Of a stretch of 6,072 nucleotides of DNA, positions 1 to 5,452 are shown in pieces. The position numbers and the translations under genes were made by a program. The DNA lies in contig JAEYUX010000170.1 in the NCBI GenBank assembly GCA_023432235.1, forward strand, positions 1 to 6,072. The letters are read 5' to 3'. The stretch is from Actinomycetes bacterium. GTDB lineage: Bacteria > Actinomycetota > Actinomycetes > Actinomycetales > Demequinaceae. The stretch's first letter is position 1; the number at the start of each line of letters is the position of its first letter. The notes under the pieces are model-generated. The model did not search any database and was not told the DNA's origin. It saw only the letters and a program-made list of their open reading frames with translations.

Positions 1-60
1 CAACAACTCACCGCAAACTGCCGCCAGAGCCGCGATAACCTCCAACAACTCACCGCAAAC
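1..60. repeat. Direct repeat, 18 bp, 42-bp period (edge of a possible tandem array)
   Basis: The 18-base sequence CAACAACTCACCGCAAAC occurs at 1-18 and again, identically, at 43-60, giving a 42-base period. After the second copy, similarity resumes for about five bases (GCCAG) if four bases (TGCC, 19-22) are skipped. Only about 1.4 units are visible and the left side is cut by the window edge, so array length is unknown. The period is 14 codons, and several frames on both strands stay open across it, so it could be the repetitive end of a convergent plus-strand gene or a non-coding minisatellite. No start, ribosome binding site or recognisable domain is visible. It lies outside the pnp terminator. 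Confidence 0.75.
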
Positions 61-80
61 GCCAGGGGGCGAGGGGCGGA

Positions 81-115
81 AAGCGCAAAGGCGGGCCGGA
101 TAACCGGCCCGCCTT
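81..115 (-). terminator. Rho-independent terminator downstream of pnp
   Basis: A perfect stem of GGCGGGCCGG (90-99) pairs with CCGGCCCGCC (104-113) around the four-base loop ATAA. Two more A-T pairs (88-89 with 114-115) extend it to 12 bp. Read on the minus strand it begins 18 bases after the pnp stop and is followed by TTTGCGCTTT, a U-rich though interrupted tail. On the plus strand the tail is TTCTTG, so it might also stop a convergent transcript coming from the left edge. It marks the end of the infB-pnp gene cluster. Confidence 0.85.
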
Positions 116-133
116 CTTGCGTAGAACTCAGCC

Positions 134-2338
134 TTACTCGGCCGCAGGTGCCTCAGCAGCCTCCTGCTCGACAACGCCGAGCGAGAGCTTGCCGCGGGGA
201 TCGATCTCGGTGATCTCCACCTGAACCTTCTGACCAACGGAGAGGACGTCCTCGACGTTCTCGACACGCTGGCCGCCCACAAGCTTGCGGATCTGCGAGA
301 TGTGAAGCAGACCGTCCTTACCGGGGGTGAGCGACACGAAGGCACCGAAGGCCACGGTCTTCACAACCGTGCCGACGAAGCGCTCGCCCACCTCAGGCAT
401 GTGCGGGTTGGCAATCGCGTTGATCGCCTGTCGCGCGGCCTCAGCGGACGGACCGTCAACAGCACCGATGAACACCGTGCCGTCATCTTCGATGGAGATG
501 TCAGCGCCCGTGTCGTCCTGGATCTGGTTGATCATCTTGCCCTTAGGGCCAATGACCTCACCGATCTTGTCGACGGGCACCCGCACCGTAATGATGCGGG
601 GCGCAAACTCGCTCATCTCGTCCGGCTCCGAGATGGCCTGGGCCATCACATCGAGAATGTGCAAACGGGCGTCCTTCGCCTGCGACAAAGCCCCAGCAAG
701 AACCGAGGCAGGAATGCCATCGAGCTTGGTGTCGAGCTGGATCGCGGTGATGAACTCGCGGGTACCTGCCACCTTGAAGTCCATGTCGCCAAAGGCGTCC
801 TCGGCACCAAGGATGTCGGTGAGCGCCGCGTAACGGGTCTCACCATCAACCGTGTCGGACACGAGACCCATCGCGATACCGGCCACAGGTGCGCGCAACG
901 GCACACCCGCGTTCAGCAGCGACAAGGTTGAGGCGCACACGGAGCCCATCGAGGTTGAACCGTTCGAGCCAAGCGCCTCGGACACCTGACGAATCGCGTA
1001 CGGGAAGTCCTCGCGCGACGGCAACACCGGCACGAGGGCGCGCTCCGCGAGTGCACCGTGACCGATCTCGCGACGCTTGGGGCTACCCACACGACCCGTC
1101 TCACCCGTCGAGAACGGCGGGAAGTTGTAGTGGTGCATGTAGCGCTTCTTCGTCTCGGGGTTGTACGAGTCGATCTGCTGCTCCATCTTCAGCATGTTGA
1201 GCGTGGTGACGCCGAGAATCTGCGTCTCACCACGCTCGAAGATCGCCGAACCGTGAACACGCGGGATGGGACCGACCTCAGCCGAAAGCGGGCGAATGTC
1301 GGCCAATCCACGGCCGTCGATACGCACACCATCCTTGAGGATGCGCTGGCGCACCGTCTTCTTCGTGACGGAGCGAATGGCGGCCGAGATCTCGTTGCTC
1401 CGGCCTTCGAACTGCCCGGCAAGAGCCTCAAGCGTGGTGGCCTTGATCTCATCGAGACGGTTCTCACGCTGTTGCTTGTCCGCGATCTGGAGCGCTGCCG
1501 TGAGGTCAGCCTCGGCGGCCGCGCTGACGGCCTCGTAGACGTCGTCCTGGTAGTCAAGGAACCGCGGGAACTCCTTGAGCTCCTTGGCCGCCTTGCTCGC
1601 GAGTTCGATCTGTGCCTCGCACAGCGCCCTGAGGAACGGCTTCGCGGCCTCGAGACCCTGCGCCACCACGTCCTCAGTGGGCGCCTGGGCGCCTTCCGAG
1701 ATCAAGGTGAACGAGTCGTCGGTCGCTTCGGCCTCGACCATCATGATCGCGACATCGTCGCCCGCGATACGCCCGGCAACGACCATGTCGAACACGGCGC
1801 GTTCCTTCTGCGAATACTTGGGGAATGCGACCCACTGGCCGTCCACCAGCGCAATACGCACACCGGCGATCGGGCCCGTGAATGGCAGGCCAGACAGCTG
1901 GGTCGATGCGGAAGCGGCGTTGATGGCCAAGGTGTCGTACGCGTCGTCGGGGTTGATCGCGAGAACGGTGATGACCACCTGAACCTCGTTGCGCAAGCCT
2001 GAAACGAACGTGGGACGCAGCGGGCGGTCAATCAGACGGCACGTGAGGATTGCGTCGGTCGAGGGACGACCTTCGCGACGGAAGAACGAGCCAGGGATCT
2101 TGCCAGCGGCATAGCTACGCTCTTCCACGTCCACCGTGAGGGGGAAGAAGTCGAAGCCGTCGCGCGGGTGCTTTCCGGCCGTCGTGGCCGACAACAGCAT
2201 CGTGTCGCCATCAAGGTAGGCGGCAACGGTTCCAGCGGCTTGCTGGGCCAGGCGCCCGGTCTCAAAGCGGACAGTGCGAGTGCCGAAGGAGCCATTGTCA
2301 ATGGTCGCTTCAACGGAGTGGATTTCGGGACCTTCCAT
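134..2338 (-). CDS. pnp: Polyribonucleotide nucleotidyltransferase (PNPase)
   Basis: PNPase is a trimeric, phosphorolytic 3'-5' exoribonuclease that degrades mRNA, releasing nucleoside diphosphates, and can also add 3' tails. In actinobacteria it has also been called guanosine pentaphosphate synthetase. The 734-residue length is normal for the group. Visible parts, in order: first RNase PH domain (about 15-150) with FFRREGRP at 85-92 and RPLRP at 105-109; helical linker domain (about 240-325); second, catalytic RNase PH domain (about 340-570) with PKRREIGHG at 420-428, the phosphate-binding segment SNGSTSMGS at 458-466, and metal-binding candidates D514 and D520 in the EDAFGDMD segment; KH domain with the GPKG loop at 597-600; and S1 domain (about 650-722). 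The middle serine of the usual SSS triplet is threonine (T462), a conservative change. The ATG start has AAGGAG 11 bases upstream, inside a hairpin. The stop is TAA. The gene is last in the cluster and is followed by a terminator. Confidence 0.98.
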   Translation of the reverse strand: MEGPEIHSVEATIDNGSFGTRTVRFETGRLAQQAAGTVAAYLDGDTMLLSATTAGKHPRDGFDFFPLTVDVEERSYAAGKIPGSFFRREGRPSTDAILTCRLIDRPLRPTFVSGLRNEVQVVITVLAINPDDAYDTLAINAASASTQLSGLPFTGPIAGVRIALVDGQWVAFPKYSQKERAVFDMVVAGRIAGDDVAIMMVEAEATDDSFTLISEGAQAPTEDVVAQGLEAAKPFLRALCEAQIELASKAAKELKEFPRFLDYQDDVYEAVSAAAEADLTAALQIADKQQRENRLDEIKATTLEALAGQFEGRSNEISAAIRSVTKKTVRQRILKDGVRIDGRGLADIRPLSAEVGPIPRVHGSAIFERGETQILGVTTLNMLKMEQQIDSYNPETKKRYMHHYNFPPFSTGETGRVGSPKRREIGHGALAERALVPVLPSREDFPYAIRQVSEALGSNGSTSMGSVCASTLSLLNAGVPLRAPVAGIAMGLVSDTVDGETRYAALTDILGAEDAFGDMDFKVAGTREFITAIQLDTKLDGIPASVLAGALSQAKDARLHILDVMAQAISEPDEMSEFAPRIITVRVPVDKIGEVIGPKGKMINQIQDDTGADISIEDDGTVFIGAVDGPSAEAARQAINAIANPHMPEVGERFVGTVVKTVAFGAFVSLTPGKDGLLHISQIRKLVGGQRVENVEDVLSVGQKVQVEITEIDPRGKLSLGVVEQEAAEAPAAE

Positions 2339-2348
2339 GCGGATGGTC

Positions 2349-2369
2349 GCTCCTTATCTGTAAAGGAGC
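2349..2369 (-). promoter_or_regulatory. Hairpin sequestering the pnp Shine-Dalgarno sequence
   Basis: On the minus strand GCTCCTT is followed by a 7-base loop TACAGAT and then AAGGAGC, a perfect 7-bp inverted repeat. The right arm contains AAGGAG, the only good Shine-Dalgarno match for pnp, 11 bases before its ATG. When folded, the mRNA would hide the ribosome binding site. Because the left arm is an exact anti-Shine-Dalgarno, this is a plausible switch for translational control of PNPase, but the regulatory role is inference. Confidence 0.6.
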
Positions 2370-2438
2370 AGGCAGGCAGAACTCGGCGGTATACCGGATG
2401 CGGCATTCGGCCTGGGGCTGATCGTCAGTCGACACGCT

Positions 2439-2466
2439 CAGAAGGGCGCGCACGTGGCGCCTTCTG
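2439..2466 (-). promoter_or_regulatory. Stem-loop in the pnp leader (possible RNase III site)
   Basis: On the minus strand CAGAAGGCGC (2466-2457) pairs with GCG-C-CCTTCTG (2449-2439), giving 10 bp with one bulged base and a 7-base loop CACGTGC. No run of T follows, so it is not a typical terminator. It lies about 100 bases before the pnp start. Stem-loops at this place in other bacteria are cut by RNase III as part of PNPase autoregulation; that function here is inferred. Confidence 0.45.
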
Positions 2467-2547
2467 CTCATCTCCACCGAGGATCAGCGTTCAGCCGGCC
2501 TGCTGGTGTTCGGATATCTCTCATCGCATACAGCGAAGAGCGTGACC

Positions 2548-2556
2548 ATGCTATCA
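2548..2556 (-). promoter_or_regulatory. Candidate pnp promoter (extended -10)
   Basis: The minus strand reads TGATAGCAT at 2556-2548, which fits an extended -10 element (TGn followed by TAnnnT). The best -35 at 16 bases spacing is TGGTGA, only three matches to TTGACA. It lies downstream of the rpsO terminator and would give a leader of about 200 bases. The element is short and could occur by chance. Confidence 0.35.
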
Positions 2557-2607
2557 GGCCGACACTGTCTCACCAGGGAAGCGCGTCTCACGCCGCGCCT
2601 CGAGCCG

Positions 2608-2666
2608 TAGCGAACAAAAGCGAAAGGCCCGGTCGCTTGCACCTCAAAAGGTGAGCAACCGGGCCT
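2608..2666 (-). terminator. Rho-independent terminator downstream of rpsO
   Basis: On the minus strand AGGCCCGGT (2666-2658) pairs with ACCGGGCCT (2633-2625). The stem continues inward with a mismatch, GCT/AGC, a small internal loop and ACCT/AGGT around a four-base loop TTTG. It is followed by TTCGCTTTTGTT, a U-rich tail with interruptions. The hairpin starts 30 bases after the rpsO stop. The imperfect stem and broken U tract suggest that part of the transcripts may read through into pnp. Confidence 0.8.
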
Positions 2667-2696
2667 GAGCGCGACTCGCGCGTCGGTCCGAAAGGA

Positions 2697-2966
2697 CTAG
2701 CGACGCAAGCCGAGGCGCTCAATCAACGAGCGGTAACGCTCGATGTCGACCTTCTGCAGGTAACCGAGCAGGCGGCGGCGCTGACCGACGAGGAGCAAGA
2801 GACCACGACGCGAGTGGTGGTCGTGCTTGTGCTCCTTGAGGTGCTCCGTCAGGTCCTTGATGCGCTGCGTCAGCAGGGCGATCTGAACCTCGGGCGAACC
2901 GGTGTCGCCTTCGGACGTGGCGTACTCGGTCATGATGGACTTCTTGGTAGCTGCGTCAAGCGGCAC
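2697..2966 (-). CDS. rpsO: 30S ribosomal protein S15
   Basis: S15 is a primary binding protein of the 30S subunit. It binds the three-way junction of helices 20-22 in the central domain of 16S rRNA and forms the intersubunit bridge with 23S rRNA helix 34. The 89-residue length is exactly typical. Hallmarks are DTGSPEVQ at 21-28, the HLKEHKHDHHSRRGLL segment at 42-57 with the RNA-contacting H42, D49 and S52 equivalents, and a basic, arginine-rich C-terminal half. The start codon is GTG, not ATG, preceded by GAGGAGAA a few bases upstream; the methionine-first reading MPLDAATKK matches actinobacterial S15. The stop is TAG. The gene is 82 bases after ribF and is followed by a terminator. S15 represses its own mRNA in several phyla. 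Confidence 0.98.
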   Translation of the reverse strand: MPLDAATKKSIMTEYATSEGDTGSPEVQIALLTQRIKDLTEHLKEHKHDHHSRRGLLLLVGQRRRLLGYLQKVDIERYRSLIERLGLRR

Positions 2967-3033
2967 GGGTTCTCCTCATAGTCGTTGCGCGGCGCGCCCG
3001 GGCCTGTTCTCCGGGGCTCTACGATCCGCGGCC

Positions 3034-3039
3034 GTTATA
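3034..3039 (-). promoter_or_regulatory. Candidate -10 element for rpsO
   Basis: The ribF-rpsO gap contains TATAAC on the minus strand (3039-3034), five of six matches to the TATAAT consensus and rare in such GC-rich sequence. It would place a transcription start near 3027 and give a leader of about 60 bases. No convincing -35 hexamer lies 16-18 bases upstream (TCCTGT at 17), so the call is weak. The gap has no recognisable ribF terminator, so readthrough from ribF is also likely. Confidence 0.3.
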
Positions 3040-3048
3040 CGGCGACGT

Positions 3049-4044
3049 TCAAGCATACAGGACGTCGCGACACCACGTGACGTCCTCACCAAGGGCTTCA
3101 ATGAGCGGCTCAAGGCCGCCAAAATCGAGCATCGGCCGACGCCACCGCACCAAGTCGAGAGCGACAGTTGCGTCGTAGAGGTCGAGACTTTGGTGGTCGA
3201 GGACATGCGCTTCGACGCGCAAGTCATGTCCACCGACGGTGTAGTTGATGCCGAGGCTCACCGCGGCGGGCAGGCGCTTGCCAATCCACCGAGCGGCGCG
3301 CTTATTGCCGGCAGCATCGACCACTTCGAGCCAGGCGGCATACACCCCGTGCCGGGGGATGAAGCCCGCGGTGACGTCGAGATTCGCCGTGGGGAAGCCG
3401 ATCTCCCGTCCCAACTTGTCGCCGTGGACAACGGTGCCGCGGAGTCGGTGGTAGCGCCCCAGAATTGCGGCGGCACCGTCGAGGTCACCGCCGTCGAGCA
3501 GCTCCCGCACCCACGTGGACGACCAACGCCGGTCTCCTTCGGTTCCCGCCGCTGCGTCACCCACGATCTCAACGTCAATGCCGAGCCGCTCCCCCAACTC
3601 CTTGAGAGTCTCGACATCACCGGCATTACCGCGGCCAAAGCGGGTATCGCGACCCACGACAACGGCGCTCGCGTTGAGGCCATCGCGAAGGTAATCGCGG
3701 ACAAATTCCTCGGCCGTCGCTTGGGCGAAGTCGATCGTGTAGGGCTGAATAACAATCCCATCGAGGCCAGTTGCGGCCATGCGGGAGACGCGATCGTCGA
3801 TCCCGGTGATGAGTTCGGGCTGGTGATCGGGATCATGGACGGCTTTGGGGTGCGGGAAGAACGTCACGGCAATCGCCTTCGCGCCGCGCATGCGCGCAGC
3901 CGCGACCACCGCCGACAGCACCGCCTGATGCCCACGATGGACACCATCAAAGTTTCCAACGGTGACGACGGCAGGTCCGAGGTCGCGCGGCACCTCCGCG
4001 AGCGAGCGCCACACCTGAGTCACCCGGTCATTGTGCCGCACCAT
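3049..4044 (-). CDS. ribF: Bifunctional riboflavin kinase / FAD synthetase (FMN adenylyltransferase)
   Basis: This enzyme phosphorylates riboflavin to FMN and then adenylates FMN to FAD, both with ATP, in the cytoplasm. The 331-residue length fits the two-domain bacterial family. The N-terminal nucleotidyltransferase domain (about 12-180) shows GNFDGVHRGH at 30-39, FFPHP at 62-66, VGRDTRFGRGNAGD at 130-143 and SSTWVRELL at 175-183. The C-terminal riboflavin kinase domain (about 195-325) shows GDKLGREIGFPTANL at 208-222 with the PTAN ATP/metal motif at 218-221, HGVYAAW at 232-238, and RVEAH at 276-280, whose E278 is the likely catalytic base. The usual NPT of the next motif reads NYT (267-269). 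The ATG lies 12 bases after truB and has only a weak ribosome binding site, so coupling to truB is likely. GTG codons at residues 2, 8 and 11 are alternatives, since relatives often begin near the QVWR segment. The stop is TGA. Confidence 0.97.
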   Translation of the reverse strand: MVRHNDRVTQVWRSLAEVPRDLGPAVVTVGNFDGVHRGHQAVLSAVVAAARMRGAKAIAVTFFPHPKAVHDPDHQPELITGIDDRVSRMAATGLDGIVIQPYTIDFAQATAEEFVRDYLRDGLNASAVVVGRDTRFGRGNAGDVETLKELGERLGIDVEIVGDAAAGTEGDRRWSSTWVRELLDGGDLDGAAAILGRYHRLRGTVVHGDKLGREIGFPTANLDVTAGFIPRHGVYAAWLEVVDAAGNKRAARWIGKRLPAAVSLGINYTVGGHDLRVEAHVLDHQSLDLYDATVALDLVRWRRPMLDFGGLEPLIEALGEDVTWCRDVLYA

Positions 4045-4056
4045 GAGGACGCTTCT

Positions 4057-5010
4057 TCACTCCGTCGCGGTGGACGGCCGGAACACAATGACGGGGCGCA
4101 CGTCAGTGCCAGCTGCCCTCACCACCGCGATCGCCGCGCCGGACGGATCGACTGCTACAGCGTCGGCCGTGTGGTCGTCACGCGAGGCGGGCCGCTGGAG
4201 CTCGGTGCCGCGACCCGAAAGCACCTTGCCGAAGCCCATCGTTCGCGCCTCAGCGTCACTGAGTTCAAAGATCGGCAACACGGCTGTGGCCGCGACGTCC
4301 AACGGCGTGAGTGAGATCGGGGCGCCTGCCTCCACCTGGGCAGTGAGAGCAGACATATCGGCCGCCGAATCGACGGACAGCGCACCCACACGAGTGCGGC
4401 GCAGCGCAATGAGGTGCCCGCCCACGCCGAGCGCCTCGCCGACGTCGCGCGCAAGTGCTCGCACGTAGGTTCCCGATGACACATCGACGCTCACATCGAC
4501 ATCGACGACCTCACCAGAACGTCGAATCGCGCGAACCTCGAATCGCGTGACCGTGACGGGCCGCGCCTGAAGAACCACGTCCTCCCCTGCGCGCACTCGC
4601 GCGTACGCACGCTGGCCATCCACTTTGATCGCACTGACCGTGCTCGGGCGCTGCAGAATCTCGCCCGTAAGAGTGGTCACCGCGGCGAGGATTGCCGCGT
4701 CGGTGAGGTCAGACGCATCGGCCGACGCCGTGACCTCGCCTTCAGCGTCGTCCGTCACCGTCGCTTCGCCAAGGCGAATCGTCGCGTCGTAGGACTTGTC
4801 GTGCCCCGTCACGTAGGTGAGGAGTCGCGTTGCCTTGCCTGCGGCCAGCACGAGCAAACCCGTCGCCATTGGGTCGAGCGTTCCCGCATGGCCCACCTTG
4901 CGCGTGCCGAGGAGCCGCCTGCACCGCGCAACGACATCGTGAGACGTCCAGCCTTGTGGTTTGTCGACAAGGAGCAGGCCGTCGACGCTGCCGTCGGCGT
5001 CGCGCACCAT
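4057..5010 (-). CDS. truB: tRNA pseudouridine(55) synthase TruB
   Basis: TruB isomerises uridine 55 in the T-loop of nearly all tRNAs to pseudouridine and also acts as a tRNA-folding chaperone. The protein is 317 residues, normal for the family. The catalytic motif GHAGTLDPMATGLL is at 40-53, with catalytic aspartate D46. Other family motifs are GLLLVDKPQGWTSHD at 11-25, KSYDATIRLG at 72-81, the STVSAIKVDGQRAYARVRAGE-type segment beginning at 123, and the SSGTYVRALARDVG segment at 178-191. The C-terminal part (about 235-315) is the less conserved TruB C-terminal domain. I chose the ATG at 5010 because the protein then begins just before the conserved start of the family, and because AGAGGA lies 8 bases upstream. 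The frame is open further upstream, but that part overlaps rbfA and has no TruB similarity. Only 4 bases separate it from rbfA. Confidence 0.97.
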   Translation of the reverse strand: MVRDADGSVDGLLLVDKPQGWTSHDVVARCRRLLGTRKVGHAGTLDPMATGLLVLAAGKATRLLTYVTGHDKSYDATIRLGEATVTDDAEGEVTASADASDLTDAAILAAVTTLTGEILQRPSTVSAIKVDGQRAYARVRAGEDVVLQARPVTVTRFEVRAIRRSGEVVDVDVSVDVSSGTYVRALARDVGEALGVGGHLIALRRTRVGALSVDSAADMSALTAQVEAGAPISLTPLDVAATAVLPIFELSDAEARTMGFGKVLSGRGTELQRPASRDDHTADAVAVDPSGAAIAVVRAAGTDVRPVIVFRPSTATE

Positions 5011-5014
5011 CGGG

Positions 5015-5452
5015 TCAGTCCTCTTCGTCCTCAGCGGGATCACGCCGGTAGGGATCCGCGTCGCCCGCGTACTGGGCACCTTCACGCAGACGACGGACTT
5101 CCTCATCGCGCTGGTGTGCCTCGTGAAGCGCCTTGTCGAGAGAGGCAGCCGTCTCCGGAACCGCATCGAGGTGGAACTCAATGGAGGGAGTGAGGCGGAT
5201 GCCGAGCTCTGCGCCCACGAGCGAACGGATGCGGCCCTTTGCGGAGGACAGCGCCGCCGCAGTGTTGACACGGTCCTCATCAGAGCCAAGCACCGTGTAG
5301 AAGACCGAGGCCTGTTGGAGGTCACCTGTGACGCGAACGTCGGTCACGGTGACGAAGCCGAGACGGGGGTCCTTGATTTCTGTCTCCAGGGCGCGGGCGA
5401 CGATCTTCTTGATCGTGCCCGCGACCCGGAGTGCGCGAGGGCTGTCGGCCAT
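5015..5452 (-). CDS. rbfA: 30S ribosome-binding factor RbfA
   Basis: RbfA is a small KH-fold protein that binds immature 30S subunits and promotes processing of the 16S rRNA 5' end, especially in the cold. The 145 residues start with MADSPRALRVAGTIKK and carry the conserved DPRLGFVTVTDVRVTGDLQ at 28-46, ASVFYTVLG at 48-56, the AKG turn of the degenerate KH motif at 71-73, and RLTPSIEFHLD at 86-96. The C-terminal tail, from about 125, is acidic (DPAEDEED at the end), as is common in actinobacterial members. Its ATG overlaps the infB TGA stop by one base (TGATG) and is preceded by GAGGA, so translation is probably coupled to IF2. Nothing lies between it and truB. Confidence 0.97.
   Translation of the reverse strand: MADSPRALRVAGTIKKIVARALETEIKDPRLGFVTVTDVRVTGDLQQASVFYTVLGSDEDRVNTAAALSSAKGRIRSLVGAELGIRLTPSIEFHLDAVPETAASLDKALHEAHQRDEEVRRLREGAQYAGDADPYRRDPAEDEED

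Larger units (their letters stand above)
2339..2696 (-). other. rpsO-pnp intergenic region and pnp leader
   Basis: This 358-base stretch holds no credible gene. In transcription order it contains the rpsO terminator (2608-2666), a candidate pnp promoter near 2548-2556, a long hairpin at 2439-2466, and a hairpin over the pnp ribosome binding site at 2349-2369. Such an arrangement lets pnp be transcribed both by readthrough from rpsO and from its own start. In other bacteria, including Escherichia coli and Streptomyces, the rpsO-pnp interval carries RNase III-processed stem-loops that control PNPase level. A similar role here is inferred from position and structure only. Confidence 0.7.

Noticed and set aside
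1..60. CRISPR array
   Set aside because: The repeat is 18 bases with a 24-base interval and just two copies, too short for CRISPR, and no cas gene is in view.
1058..2002. 314-codon open frame on the plus strand inside pnp
   Set aside because: It is wholly antisense to the conserved PNPase frame and has arginine- and leucine-rich shadow composition with no family motif.
2439..2466. Second rho-independent terminator before pnp
   Set aside because: The stem is strong, but the bases after it on the minus strand (AGCGTGTCGAC) contain no U tract.
2976..3020. Terminator after ribF
   Set aside because: The gap has short GC palindromes (GGCGCGCC, CCCGGG) but no stable stem followed by a U tract on the minus strand.
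2902..4314. 470-codon open frame on the plus strand across ribF and the rpsO start
   Set aside because: It is antisense to ribF and parts of rpsO and truB, whose products are unmistakable. Its translation has no recognisable domain, and long antisense frames are expected in GC-rich genes.
5011..5325. Upstream in-frame extension of truB by 105 codons
   Set aside because: It overlaps rbfA in another frame and is serine/arginine-rich shadow sequence. TruB similarity and a good ribosome binding site start only at 5010.
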